A stretch of DNA of 64,000 bases, taken from Pomphorhynchus laevis. Taxonomy: Eukaryota; Acanthocephala; Palaeacanthocephala; Echinorhynchida; Pomphorhynchidae. The translations under genes were made by a program, and so were the position numbers. This document shows positions 44,421-56,620 of the stretch, one piece after another (the stretch's first letter is position 1; every line of letters begins with the position of its first letter). Under the pieces are notes generated by a model, which saw only the letters and a list, made by a program, of their open reading frames with translations, made no database searches and was not told the origin of the DNA. The stretch spans positions 1 through 64,000 of the forward strand of contig WNNJ02003230.1 in assembly GCA_012934845.2 (NCBI GenBank), read 5' to 3'.

Positions 44421-47400
44421 TTAATCCCATATATCGAGATCATCTGCTTCGCCAACTTTTTGCAAACTTGAATTGAATTGATCTTTTCTGTAATCTTGCA
44501 TTTGCTGCTGGTCATTATTAAATGGAGAATGTGGTTGATCATTTCCGCGTCGATTACTTCCGCCGCTTCTACGCCCTCGACCTTCACCTCCTCTTCGAAG
44601 GCTGGGAGAACTATCTGAACCTGCGAATGAATCTTCATACTGTCGACTACCAGAGTCCTCTCGATCCAAAGATGGAGTACTACTTCCTCGTCTAAATATT
44701 CCATCTCCTCGACGAAAGCTCCCGCCGTCGCTTCTACGCCTGTAACCACCTTCATTACCTGTTTGTCGATATCCGCCATCACCACGTCGAAATCTTCCCA
44801 TACTATTACCACGCTGATTCCAATCTCCTGAGTTTCGAGATTTGCCGCCTTCGCCACGTCTAAAACCGCCAGTGCCACCTCTACGTCTGAATCTATTATC
44901 GCCACTCCGTCTGTTGTTGCTAAACCCGCGTCTGCTTCCTCGATCACCTCGAAATCCTTCGCGAAAGTTTCCATCAAATGATCTGCGTACTCCTCTGCCA
45001 AACCTTCCTCTTTCCCGATACTGATTATAATTATCATCAATACCAGAATCGGCCCATTCGCTTGATCCATCCGCATAATCAAATTGATTTTGATAGTTAA
45101 GATTATGATCATTTTCATCGTATTGAGGATAACTATCTTCATAATTATCGACCCGTGAAGTAGAGCAACTATGTTGAGTTTGGGAATAATCAATTCCAAT
45201 TGAACATTGATCGATGTCTCGGTAATGATTAGTTAATGCTGGTTTATTATTGTCAATTGCAGGAGCATCGCGGCAGTTTGGCTGGAGACTATCAGCTATA
45301 CTTTGATTGTTTTCAGAAATTCGTCTAGGCTGACCAACCAACACCTCTGTCACTAAAGGCGAAGATGGATTTTGTTGATGATTTATGACAATAGGATCAT
45401 CACCCCAATCATCTAGGCCAGCAGCACTTTCTTTTGCATCATTTACACTCCGTAGTGAGGGAGTGTCATCCCACTCATCAATCTCGGAGAAATTTGTTAT
45501 TTTAGATTTTGTATTTAAAGGCATAACGCTGCCACCACCACCTACATCACTCCAACCATCTAAATTGCTTGAGTTATTATTTGATGATAAATTGCTCTGA
45601 GTAGGATGGCTGTCAACTTTTATAACGGAAGAAAGTGAACTATCATTTATAACACTAGGTTCTCTGTTATTTTCACGTGTGAGAGGTGGATGAGTATAAT
45701 CAACTTCAGTACAATCCCATTCATCTAAATCAGTAATGGTACGCGGTGTGCCGTTTATCGATCTTGATTCGTTCTCTCTGCTGTAAATAGGTGTTCGCGA
45801 TCCACGACGAAAATCATTCCCACCAGATCCTCTAAAACTTTCTCTAGAAATGGAAGATCGAGCATCACCGTAATTTTGAGATCCACGTCGTTGATATCGA
45901 TTATGAGGTCTACCAGGGGAACACCTATTATAATCAGACTTAAATGTTCCTCGTCCACTTTGAAAACCATCATTGTCACCACTACTTCGTCCGCGACTTC
46001 CTCGATGTGGCATTCTTGTTGTTCTGCTACGTTCACCTCCTCTCGATCTTCTAAAGCCACTTCCTCCATCAAATCTCTGAGAACCACGTCCATGAATGAA
46101 ACCAGTGTCATCCTCCCCATATGCATTAGATTTCTGTGGTTTATTATAATATCCGCCTCTGTTTGTATTGTAATTGTTAAAATGTTTGTGTGAGTCGTGG
46201 CCAGCCTCGACGGATTCGTTTCCTGAACCTAGTAAATGATCCCACTGTTGATTACTTTGTTGAGCTAAAGCCCATAAACGATTAGAAGTATCATTCTGAT
46301 TCGACGAATCAACATATTCATGTTGTTTTTCGCCAGTAAACTGATGATGTTGGAGCGGTAAAGGTGCATACTGCATAGGTGATGCATGCTGAGGATGATA
46401 TGACGGATCATGAGGGAATGTTTCACTGTAAGCGTTTTGACTATTGATATGTTCCTGCTTGTTCTGCTGCTGCTGTTGTTGATGATGAGAACCGAATATG
46501 TTTGATTGTGAACCGAATTGCCGGTGCATTTCATTATTTGTTTGCGCAGCAAGACGTGGTGATGCTTGAGGAACAGCTGGATGAACCGACTGATGATGAG
46601 GAACGGATATAAAGCTGTTCACGTTCGGCTGCTGAGCAGGAATTTCATTGTGAGACAGTGTAGACGGTTGAAAATTAGATGGCAATTGTGGATCAAAGCT
46701 ACCACCAGTTATTCCGCTATTTGCAGAAAATTGACGATTATCACTTAAAGGCATTGAACTCATATTCTGTAATGGTGGTTGAGTACGCATAGGCGGAACT
46801 GGATACTTGTTAAGACAATTCACAGAATTTTCTCCAATTAGCTTGTTATCTGCAATTGATGTTGATTTGTGTTTTTCACGATAATTACGTTTAAACCAGT
46901 TCAGACATTCAACTAAACTGCCAAACTCGCGATTACGGAATTTTAGGCCTGAGAAACGGATCGAAATATATTCCTGAACATGCTCAGTGGTTGGCATATA
47001 GCTAAGTAATATTCGACCTGGATAAACTCGTGATACGCTTAAACAATACGGAATTCTGTTGGATTTCGATTTTTCTATGGAAAGTCTCTGTACAATCGCG
47101 TCCGGTGCTAGATCATTTCCTGTAGTTAGAAAATTTTTGTAGGCGTATATTTCTTTTAGAAACGATGCCATAGGAGCAACAAACCTCGCCATTATTTCAT
47201 CTAAATCCTCAAATTCTTCATCTTCAATGAAAAGCTTTTTCCCAATAGTAAAAGAATGCTTTTTATCTTCTTCCCTAACAAGGTAATGTCGAACTATGAA
47301 CGGATCAGAAGAAACTTTGAATGTCAAAGTTAGATAATTTTGACCTTGAGATGAGCTAGGCCTTATTAGAGCTTCGCCAACTTCAAATTCTGTTGAAAGT

Positions 47401-48386
47401 AAACGCTCAGCTTCCTGATAGTCAACATTACGAAAGCTCGGATGAACCACAACACGAGGTAAGTACGAACGAATTTCTTTGCCGTGATTTACACGATCGG
47501 CACGAATTTGTGCACTTAACTTTGCCGATTTATTAATAGCTTGCTTCTCGGCATATTCATCAATAAAAATATCACGAGAAACCGCTAGATCGGATTTGCG
47601 TGCACTGAGGATACATCTCATCTTGTTGAAATCAATTTTCTGGACAGAGCACAGTAACTGCTCACTTCTGCGAAGTTTGGCAGCGGAATAGCTATCATCG
47701 TCAGATAACAAACGAATCGGTACAAAACCATTTAGTCGTTGATTAGCGCATTCAAAACTAACGCGCACACCAACAGGAATTCCTGGACATTGAGTTTCAA
47801 CGTGATTCCATAGGTCGAGCTGGTTATTAATTTTTTCGATGCAATATGGGCAATGAACGCTACCGTCGTCGTTTTGTATAGGATTTAGATTTTCGACATC
47901 TTCTGAATTAGGAGATCTAGTGATAACTTGGACAACTTGAACGTTTACATGAGTACCGATGTTGAAAGTTTCAGGACTTTCACGCAAAATTGAATAGAAC
48001 AGATCAATGTCAGAGAGCACCTTAAAAGGCGGTCTTATATCGTTAAATCGATTAATAAGCTCCGATCGAATATCATAGAGTGTGATACTTTTATTTCCAT
48101 AGCCGGTGCGAGATAGTTCAGCGGCGAAAGCATCAAGGTCTAACTCTTTTAATCTCTCCGGAGTTTCTACAATTTCTTCGAGAGCTGCAGATGCATTTCC
48201 AGGTTGCGAAGTAGCTAACGCGGCTGCGCTATCATCGTATTCTAATCCGTCAACAGCCATTTTTCTAGCCCATTCGTAAGCTTCAGGATGAATCCTTGTA
48301 CTATCCAGAAATTCGATGCTGCCTTCAAGATCGTCGGATAATCGACGTGGGTCAATTTTAATAAATCCGGCACAGTTTATAAATAC
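44421..48386 (-). CDS. SPT6: SPT6 last exon: S1, tandem SH2 and long RGG/W-motif tail
   Basis: SPT6 is the histone chaperone and elongation factor that travels with RNA polymerase II in the nucleus. This 3,966-base exon begins after ATGTTTAG with VFINCAGFIKID, the conserved helix-hairpin-helix exit, and reads 1,321 residues to the stop. In exon numbering: the conserved block with HPEAYEWARKMAVDGLEYDD (~30-52); S1 domain (~142-265); N-terminal SH2 (~315-412, with ALIRPSS at the phosphopeptide pocket); C-terminal SH2 (~440-505, ECLNWFKRNY). These bind the phosphorylated Rpb1 linker in known SPT6. Then follows an unusual ~810-residue low-complexity tail: Gln-rich, then two RGG/RG clusters, interspersed with acidic Trp motifs (LDEWD, LDGWSD, IDEWDD, LDDWGDD, EWADSG and a C-terminal LDIWD). 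No stops or frameshifts. Confidence 0.96.
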   Translation of the reverse strand, partial: VFINCAGFIKIDPRRLSDDLEGSIEFLDSTRIHPEAYEWARKMAVDGLEYDDSAAALATSQPGNASAALEEIVETPERLKELDLDAFAAELSRTGYGNKSITLYDIRSELINRFNDIRPPFKVLSDIDLFYSILRESPETFNIGTHVNVQVVQVITRSPNSEDVENLNPIQNDDGSVHCPYCIEKINNQLDLWNHVETQCPGIPVGVRVSFECANQRLNGFVPIRLLSDDDSYSAAKLRRSEQLLCSVQKIDFNKMRCILSARKSDLAVSRDIFIDEYAEKQAINKSAKLSAQIRADRVNHGKEIRSYLPRVVVHPSFRNVDYQEAERLLSTEFEVGEALIRPSSSQGQNYLTLTFKVSSDPFIVRHYLVREEDKKHSFTIGKKLFIEDEEFEDLDEIMARFVAPMASFLKEIYAYKNFLTTGNDLAPDAIVQRLSIEKSKSNRIPYCLSVSRVYPGRILLSYMPTTEHVQEYISIRFSGLKFRNREFGSLVECLNWFKRNYREKHKSTSIADNKLIGENSVNCLNKYPVPPMRTQPPLQNMSSMPLSDNRQFSANSGITGGSFDPQLPSNFQPSTLSHNEIPAQQPNVNSFISVPHHQSVHPAVPQASPRLAAQTNNEMHRQFGSQSNIFGSHHQQQQQQNKQEHINSQNAYSETFPHDPSYHPQHASPMQYAPLPLQHHQFTGEKQHEYVDSSNQNDTSNRLWALAQQSNQQWDHLLGSGNESVEAGHDSHKHFNNYNTNRGGYYNKPQKSNAYGEDDTGFIHGRGSQRFDGGSGFRRSRGGERSRTTRMPHRGSRGRSSGDNDGFQSGRGTFKSDYNRCSPGRPHNRYQRRGSQNYGDARSSISRESFRGSGGNDFRRGSRTPIYSRENESRSINGTPRTITDLDEWDCTEVDYTHPPLTRENNREPSVINDSSLSSVIKVDSHPTQSNLSSNNNSSNLDGWSDVGGGGSVMPLNTKSKITNFSEIDEWDDTPSLRSVNDAKESAAGLDDWGDDPIVINHQQNPSSPLVTEVLVGQPRRISENNQSIADSLQPNCRDAPAIDNNKPALTNHYRDIDQCSIGIDYSQTQHSCSTSRVDNYEDSYPQYDENDHNLNYQNQFDYADGSSEWADSGIDDNYNQYRERGRFGRGVRRSFDGNFREGFRGDRGSRRGFSNNRRSGDNRFRRRGGTGGFRRGEGGKSRNSGDWNQRGNSMGRFRRGDGGYRQTGNEGGYRRRSDGGSFRRGDGIFRRGSSTPSLDREDSGSRQYEDSFAGSDSSPSLRRGGEGRGRRSGGSNRRGNDQPHSPFNNDQQQMQDYRKDQFNSSLQKVGEADDLDIWD

Positions 48387-48826
48387 CTAAACATCGAAAG
48401 TAAAATTTGAATTTGATAAAACCATATTTCTATTTTTTTAAAATACAAATTTTATATGCTTTAGCGTATTTTGAAAGTATTCTTTAAAAATAAAAATTTC
48501 ATATTATTTAAACTTCACTTAGGGGATAAGAGAATTTTATAAAGAGTATTTTACTTTTCACTTAGGGGATAGCTAAAATCAATATTTTGACTAAAAATCA
48601 AAACAAAACACATTACACTCAACATAATAAGGGATCGATGTCTAGACACTTCGGTTTACTTGATGATAAAAAATCTCGTAAGAATCAGCGATATTATTTG
48701 ATTACTGAGATAATCTGTGAAAGATTATATCTGAAACCAGCTGGGTTCGGTCATATTTCGCATAAATACAATTTTGCAGAAAAAAATCCTTATTTTCTTA
48801 TAACAACAAGAATTAATCTTATCAGC

Positions 48827-49110
48827 TAACTGAGTTTACGTATTTTATACTACATATAAATTAAAAAAATTTATTTTAAAATTTAAAATAAAAATGAAAT
48901 CTTATGAATTGACTAATAAATAATTTTATATTCGATATATTCTAATAAGAAATAGAGGTCATCAGGATAAACTGCTATGTTATCAGGTTTCGGTTCCTAT
49001 TCCCATACCCGACATAGCAACGGGGCCAAATACACGCTAATAACTTATTTCGTCTGATGAAATTTGATTATCTGGTGTATCTTATTCTAATACGAAATCT
49101 ACACAAAATT
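48827..49110 (+). repeat. Dispersed repeat with potential pseudoknot (copy 1)
   Basis: Starts with CAGCTAACTGAGTTTACGTA and ends near ATCTTATTCTAATAC; aligns with 61895-62250. The inner part has two interleaved complementary pairs: TGCTATGT (48973-48980) with ACATAGCA (49012-49019), and GGTTCC (48992-48997) with GGGGCC (49022-49027, using G-U pairs). That order (A, B, A', B') is an H-type pseudoknot. Only fragments of the front end occur at about 3459, 7921 and 61443. Confidence 0.7.
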
Positions 49111-49439
49111 AAAACTACAAAAAATCTCAATAAAATCTACACCAAATAAAACTACACAAAATCTTAAGATGACAAATTTTATTTTTTTTTAATATTCACA
49201 AAGTTAACTGATCTGATTGTTAATTTGTATCTAGTAATAGGTACCGAAATCTGATTACTTCTTCCTGATAACCTCTAATCTTAATTCTGGTGTATCGAAT
49301 ATGATTGAGCTGGCCGAACACTCCAGCTTTGTGCTGGAGTGTTTGGAATGATTGTTAGCAGTGGGGGGGGGCACTGAGGACAATTGCTTAGAACAATTAG
49401 AACAATTGTCATCAGTGGGGGCACTGAGGAGCTGGTTGC

Positions 49440-49691
49440 AGTCTACCCCATAAATGTGGGGTGTGTGGGTGCTCTGAAGAACAATCAGGCAAGTGTGAAG
49501 AAATTCAATGTTGCATAAACTGTAATGGTGACAACCCCGCATGGTCAAGAAAATGTAATGCTTTCAAAACATACAAAAAGAGACATATGATAATGAGGGT
49601 AAAGGCAGAGAAACCGGCTAGCTTAGTCGAAGCATGTGGGTCGCTCTTCAACAAAGATGACATGATGTCTGACGTGGACAAAATTAATTGA
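49440..49691 (+). pseudogene. LINE ORF1 (gag-like) C-terminal remnant
   Basis: CGCSEEQSGKCEEIQCCINC, NGDNPAWSRKCNAF and YKKRHMIMRVKAEKP match the last Cys knuckle and following helix of Jockey-like ORF1 proteins (C-x-N-C, P-A-W-S-R-x-C, then IMRVKAEK). Directly upstream are a 9-base G run (about 49372) and an 11-base-arm hairpin (49317-49343). Confidence 0.6.
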
Positions 49692-52091
49692 GGATAAACA
49701 CAAAGCCTCTATGTTTCACTTCGAAAAAATAATCCAACATTTGGTGAGCAAATTGGATGAGTCAATAAGTTCTCCTGCTTTCTTGTGATAGTAGTCTTCC
49801 GTGAAGACTACCACCACAAGAAACACCTTAAATTTAAGAAGAAAAATGAGTCAATGATGATCATCGCAGCAGTGAAACTAGCTCGAAAATACCTAATTTG
49901 GACGGTTGCGAACACTAAGGGAAATGAAGATCTCGCCAGTGGGCAAGCAACTTCATCTTCCGTGACCGGAATCAGAAAGGGCCACCTTTCCGCCTTTGGT
50001 TCTAGCTGCATAATAATCTTGTGACCGTAATAATCTTATGATGCAATTGAGTCGTGTGATAACGATTATAGAAATGAAGTCTTATAGTTTGAGGTGAATG
50101 ATGAACAAGGTAAGGTCTATCACCTTTGAATTGCTTATCGTAGTCATCGATCCAATCCATCCTTTATAATCAAGGCGTTGAAATTTCATTGTTCTAATGT
50201 TGATATCCTAATTTGCCGAGATTTTAACATTCCAAATATTAATTGAAACTATTATATCGCGTGTCAGGGATGTGATGAAGAATCATCAGTCAATTTATGA
50301 TGTAATTGAGGGTTGTGTTGAAGATTATGGAAATGAACTCTTATGGTGTGAGATGACGAATTAACGAGGTAAGGTACATTGCATTTTCATTGTTTATCGT
50401 AGTCATCAGTCCAGCACATCCTTTATTATCAAGTTGTTGAATATCTTAATTATCTTAATATATTAATATCTTAATTTAATGTTAATATCTTAATATCTTA
50501 ATTTGCAGAGATTTCAGCATTCCAAATATCGATTGGAACTAATATCCAAATATCGCGTGTCAGGGATGTGATGAAGAATCATCAGTCAATTTAAAGTCAA
50601 TAAACTTATTATCTGTCAGCTTGCCAATTGTGGTAGTCGTTTCCGTAATAACTGTCATTTCCTGCTAGGCTTATGTGTATGTAACAGTGATCATATTGTA
50701 TGATCATAACAGTGATCATTTTGTGTGTAACATTGGTCATATCTGACCATATTTCTTGTGCAGTCACTTAAAACAAAATGATTAGTGTCATGAATGCCGA
50801 TTACGTTACAATTGTAGAGTTTCGTTAGGTTACCGTGTGCTGGAATAGTTGGTGTTCACTTGGCTTGGTCATTCTTCCACTCAACATTGACTAATTTGCT
50901 TTACGCCTTCCTCTTGCGTAGGACGTAGACCACATTATTTCAAATCCAAATTGTTCGAAAAAGTGTTGAAGAGTGCTATCAGAGAACAAGATTGTGATTT
51001 TCTGCTATTTAAGCATTATTTTGGTTCCTACAAATATTATACTGCTATTCGCAATGGGGTAGCGTCTCTTAAACGTCGAAAGAAGCATCGATTTCTTGCT
51101 AACATTTTACTTTATTATGTTGATCAAAAACAACAAATTTATCAACTACTAAGCAACCTAAAGAGAACATCATCGTTAATCAACTGTATATTCGATTGTG
51201 AGTGAAAATATGTTTCTCCTTTCTCTATATCTAATATCTTTGTCAAGAACTTCTGTATCACTCACAATCAATCTTCCTTGCTTGATTATCATATTACGAA
51301 AGATAATTCGTACACCCAGTACTATGAATCTAGCATCCGTTTTGATCCACTTAATGTTCTCAATATATTGTCTAGTCTGCCGCTTAAAATAGTTCAGGGC
51401 CCGATGACATTCCTAATATATATTATTACGTAAGGTAGCGTTACATATATACTGTCCGATTTCTGATATTTACTGCAGGACCTTGAGAACTAGCGTTATT
51501 CCAGATATATGGAAGAGAGCATTAGTCATTCCAGTCCTCAAAAAAGGAATAGGGTCAATGCTCAAAATTATCAAATGTCGCCTTTTTTGATTTGCCCAAA
51601 GCTTTTCATCGAGTTATCCATCCAATATTTATGTGGAAGCTAAGAAATGAATTACGGATGCTCTAAAAAGGCTTATAGATGGGTATGGTAATTCTTGAAT
51701 TTATGTTCTTTCGATGTACGAGTTGATGATTCTCTTTCAGAATGGTACAATCTAACTCCGGGTGTTCCACAGGGTTGAATTCTTAGTCCCACTTTATTTA
51801 ACATATATATTAATGAAATCGCTAAAAATGCTAAATGTCAGTGAATACCATATGCTAATAATCTGAAACTGTGGTACACATTAGATTTAATTGGTGGTTG
51901 TTCGAGTTCTCTTTTACTACAATCGGATTTGGACGGGGGTCATCATTTAATTTCGGTTTTATTTCTATTTTTGTATTTGGATGTGATGCTTTACTACGAG
52001 CTTTGGCTCCTTATAGCTATATAACTATGGATGGCAAAGTAGCTGCTGAAGCCAGTTTGTAATTGTTTTACTGGCTGAAGAATTCTCTCAT

Positions 52092-53144
52092 ATGGAGCTG
52101 AGCATCGTCATAATAAGGCATTACTCCTTTAAGGTCATGCATTACTCCTTTAAGGTCATGGTTATGCGATGTGCACCCGCACATCGCATACACGATATCG
52201 GCATTTCTGCCTCCAACTGTCTTTCTTCTATCTACAAACGTCTCTCCAATCTCCATCTCGTTCTAAACCCCGAAAAGTCCAAAATAATGTGGATCCTCCC
52301 CCGTAAACCAAACATATCTCCTCCCACTGTATATTTTGCCTCATCGATCATCCCCATAGTCCACAATCTTACTTTCTTAGGCTTCCATTTCGATGATCAC
52401 CTTTCCCTTAAACACTTCGTCCGTGACAAGGTCCGCTCATCTAACTTAATTCTCCGTGACATCCGCCGTATCCGCCCCCTTATCGATTTCCGTTCTTGCA
52501 TGTCTCTTCTTTCATCGCTTCTTTTCCCTAAAATCGATTACTGCCTTAGCCTTTTCGCCAATTCTCCAAAATCCATCATCCTACCCCTACAACGAATAAT
52601 CAACACCGCCGTTCGAGTGCTCTTTCGTCTCCATCGCTTCGACCACACATCCACATATTTTGCCCAACTCTCCTGGCCCACCATCCACATCCGCATCAAA
52701 CTCCGCCTTCTTCTCGTTACTTTTCGTCTCATCGCTGTCGGCTCCCCATCGTTCATCAACCTTCCTTTCTTAGACGATACTCGCCCCACCTCGCTATCGC
52801 TTCGTTCCTGTCATACCCTCTTACTCCACGTTCCTAATTACTCCAACAACTACGGTCTCCGATCCTTCCTCGTCGCCGCCTCGCTCGCCTGGAATCAACT
52901 CCCTCTCGACGTCCGCCGCGCCCCCTCCTTTATTCACATTCAAACACCTCCTCCGTTCACACCTTCTCGACACCTGATTTACTGTTCTGTTTTGTTGTGG
53001 TCATGTAAGCGTGCGCTGGCACGCATTTGCCACATTAAAATAAATCCTTTTTTTAAGGCATGTGATTTACCAAAATTGGTAATCAGAGTGTCTGCTGACG
53101 TCATTTCTTTATTTGATGATCTACATACTCCAAATTTTAAGTGA
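52092..53144 (+). pseudogene. LINE RT C-terminal region
   Basis: A long open stretch with NLHLVLNPEKSKIMWI, FLGFHFDDHLSL, FPKIDYCLSLFANSPKS, LLPLQRIINTA-like spacing, FDHTSTYFAQLSWPTI, LRSCHTLLLHVPNYSNNYGL and AASLAWNQLPLDVRRAP, the thumb and C-terminal tail of a CR1/L2/Jockey-type RT. The front has a 21-base tandem duplication (CATTACTCCTTTAAGGTCAT, about 52119-52159) and a hairpin with 12-base arms (52163-52190). A minus-strand copy of its middle part is at 61499-61892. Confidence 0.7.
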
Positions 53145-53439
53145 CTATTCTCAGTAGATGGCTTCAATCTTAGTTCAAAATAGCTGTACATAGCAGATTC
53201 TCACTCTATTCAACTCTGATAAAAATTTCGATGGCCACATGTGGCCTAACTGGGACTATCCAGCGCGTCCTCCGGTTAAGGATAGAGGAACGGTCCATAT
53301 ATGCGTTAGCTGCTGCATAAATCAACATATGGTCCAATAAACAGCCGTGAACATCAGCGGGTGTATTATGATGCTGGAACACTGAATAGCAACTGATGTT
53401 TCTATAAAGTGACATTTACCGGAATCCGGGCTAATACAG

Positions 53440-56400
53440 TGATATAGCGAGCATGTCCCGCTATCAAAAAGGATTCATGCTCTCTTGTGTGTGGCGAACC
53501 CTCGTGGTATCCCGGCCTCTACACAATACCCGAAAATGAAAGTGAAAGTATCTACAAAAATTGATCAAACCTCAAATACTAATACAAAGGATCAGCAGAT
53601 TTTTTTTCGCTGGATTCCGAAGTCAGAATCTGTGCCACATCCACATTGGTACCATCAGTATTAGAACTCTTCTCCAATCAGACAAATCAGGTATGCTACC
53701 ACGTGCCTTGGATATACATAAAGCCGATATTTGTTGCATCTCTGAACGCCGATTATTTGACACTAATGAATCATGCATCAATGTTTCAAATGAAAATTAC
53801 ATTTACACAATCTACCACTCTGATCATACTGGCAAGTCCGGTTGAAACGGTGTGGTTATCGGCCCTCGGTTAGATGACAATCTAACTGTTTGACAGCTAA
53901 TAACTGACAGACTAGCCTTAGTTTGTCTAAAGGAAAATAATTCGAACTGGACCATATTGTGTGCATGCTCCTACGAATTAAAATGTCAATCGTTAGTGGA
54001 TACTTTCTACAAAGATCTTGAATTTGCTTTAGACAGTGTGCCTTCTCGAAATTTCTTTATAGTTGTAGGAGACTTCTAGGTGCAACTCCAGTACTCAGAC
54101 TTGACAGTCCCTTTTGTGGTAAGCAAACAATTGTAATTCATATATGTCCAAACAGCGAAAAAATAATGAACACATTACTAACCCATGATCTCATTACTGC
54201 AAATAAATGTTTTCTATATAAAAGACTCCATCTTAAAACATGGAACTTTCCAAATGAACAGGGGCGTAAACAGGTCGATTACATTCTCGTTCGAGGAAGA
54301 TATCGTAGTCTGATAGCTGATTGCAGATCATATTGGAGAAAATATGTAATAATTGACCATGCTTTATTATTATAGAATTTACAACGATTAAAGTTTCACT
54401 CAGGCCAACAATATAGAGCTGACTTCTTTGGACGTTCGTTTAATAAATGACAAAATACCAGAGTTAACTTTGAGAACAAGCTAAGCCAAATACTGGATAA
54501 ACCGCACAAACCTTTGAACAATAATATAAATGGACACAACTGCAAGAGGCAATACGCTCTACCGTCTCTCAACTTCTTCCTCGAAAGCAAAATAACAGAA
54601 AACCATGAATTAGTAAAACAACTCTGGATATATCAAACAGACGAAAAGTTACAATAGGGTCTTCATCGAAAGAAAAGTTGTCTGAAATTACGAAACTTCT
54701 TAGATTGAGCATCCGTAATAATAAAGTAAATTTATGGAAAAATCTCCCGACACAATTGGAACATGCAACTTTTAATGGCAATTAGAAGAAAACTTTCGAA
54801 AGAAAACCTACAAAACTTCTTAGATTGAGCATCCGTAATGATAAGGAAAGTTTATGGATAAATCTTGCGGCACAATTGGAAAGGGGACTCTTAATGGCAA
54901 CTCCCGCGAATTTATTCAGCAAATAATACAATATTCAGACGATAACACTAATTTAAAGAAACCCTATTTATGAAATAAAGATAAATCGGTTCATTTCTTC
55001 AATAGTCAAAGCCGCATTAATAGATGGAGAGAGTATTTCAAAGGGCTCTATAATTCAGTCAAAAATGCTGTAAAAACGAATTGATTGGACTCTCAATTGC
55101 AACAGTTTATCAACCATTCGATACAATCAATAGTGAAGTTGTCCCACCATCAATGGCAGATATCATTACAACACTAAATAGCTTTAAATTTGGTAAAGCA
55201 TCGGGTCCCGATAGTGTCCTACCTGAGTTGTTAAAAGCAAGATGTAATGTGGTGCTGGAATGGTTACGCCATCTTTTTGGCGATATTTGGGCACAAAATA
55301 TAATTTACAGGGATTAGGAAACATAATTCATAATCCCTATTTTTTAATCAAGGCGATCATTGTAACTGCTCGAACTATTGAGGTATCTCACTCTTACCTG
55401 TTGTCTATAAAGTTCTCGAATTGATCATTCTAAATAGAGTTCGCCCATTGAGAGAATCTTAACTTCGATAGAATCAAGCAGGTTTCACGCCTAACAGAGG
55501 CTGCATAGATCAAATATTATTGCCGCGTATCTTAATGGATTTAGGGTTTGAATTTCGCAAACCGACTGTCATTGCTTTTCTTGAATACAAAGCAGCGTTT
55601 AATAGTGTACATCGTGCAGTGATGTTGCGTATATTGCGAAACTCCAGAGTTCCTACACAGATATGCGAAATAATTGAGGCTCTCTATCGACAAACTGAAT
55701 CGATTGTACGCGAGAATGGTCATGTGGGAATTTCCTTTTCATGTGGGAATTTCCTTTCCGGATTGCTCAGATGTAAGACAAGGTTGAGTCTTGCCTCTGG
55801 AGTTGTTTAATCTTACAATCGATGAATCACGAAGAGAATGCTTAGACGAGCAACCAGAAAGTATCCAAATTTACCCCAACAACTGTTTACTCACTGATCT
55901 CACATTTGATGATGATCCCGCTCTTTAAGAGGAAGCTGCAGCTGATTTACAATTAATGATTACTAGAATTCAAACTGCTTTGAGAAAATATAATCTAACT
56001 CTAAAAGTTTCGGAATGTAAATACCTGTGCACGCATTTAAATACACGCATACGGTAATATCCATAACTAATCGCATTGCAACAGCAAGCAAAGGTTTTAA
56101 CGGACTAAATAGAGTATGGCGTAATAGAAAACTAACAATGAAAACTAAAGTCCGAGTTTACACTTCGATAGTTTGTACAGTTATGTTGTACGAATCGGAA
56201 TGCTGGCCTGAAAAATTAACACAAATAGAAAAGTAATGGCTGCAGAACATAAACAGATTAGGCGGATTGCAAGAATGAATCCACTCCAACATATACCAAA
56301 TGGCACTATAAACGGTGGCAAGGGATTTTGTTATTCAAATTAAAGCAAAAAAACAAATTACGTCTTCTGAGACATGTTCTGAGTATGGAAAATGCACCTA

Positions 56401-56620
56401 TTCCAAAAATGGTGTTTCTTTCAAACAACGACTCACACTAGAAACGTCCTCGTGGTAGAGCAATAAAATCCACATTAAAAACATTTGAAAATGATGCGAA
56501 AAATATACTATTCGCGATTTCAAATATTGGCTAGAAGTAATTCAAAAAGAAATAGAGAACTGAATTGGAGAATGCGGATCAAGACATACTTTCATGGATT
56601 CGTATGACAACATGTTTTTA
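53440..56620 (+). mobile_element. RTE-like LINE (endonuclease plus RT), decayed
   Basis: The endonuclease part begins near 53640 (RTLLQSDKSGMLPRALDI, ADICCISERRLFD, then FFIVVGDF). RT blocks follow: FKFGKASGPDSVLPELLKA (55170-55250), CIDQILLPRILMD then FLEYKAAFNSVHRAV (motif A region), a broken motif B near 55760, and motif C TFDDDPAL where YADD is expected (about 55907). The C-terminal region has KVRVYTSIVCTVMLYESECW (56145-56205). There are many stops. The 53150-53440 region before it, with clipped GC-rich phrases, may be its 5' leader or the 3' tail of the previous LINE. Confidence 0.75.

Larger units (their letters stand above)
49300..53150 (+). mobile_element. CR1/Jockey-like LINE, decayed
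   Basis: In order on the plus strand: gag-like ORF1 end with Cys motif (49440-49690), endonuclease (EEP-type) remnants with RDFNIPNIN (about 50200-50590, tandemly duplicated), RT fragments (50900-51890) and RT C-terminal region (52092-53144). RT motif C reads YANN in place of YADD (about 51849-51860), so the copy is inactive. Stops are frequent upstream and rare in the 3' third. It lies in the SPT6 intron in antisense orientation. Confidence 0.8.

Noticed and set aside
44303-45199. Long minus-strand open frame inside the SPT6 tail
   Set aside because: Another frame of the same repetitive RGG-coding DNA; the SPT6 frame is continuous and conserved upstream.
45755-46193. Open frames on both strands within the SPT6 tail region
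   Set aside because: Shadows of the low-complexity SPT6 coding sequence.
48587-48829. 80-residue open frame next to the SPT6 acceptor
   Set aside because: No splice signals, homology or repeats to support it; lies antisense within the intron.
48973-49027. HDV-type ribozyme in the pseudoknot repeat
   Set aside because: Interleaved helices are present, but I cannot place the nested P3/P4 helices or the catalytic C, so the name is not supported.
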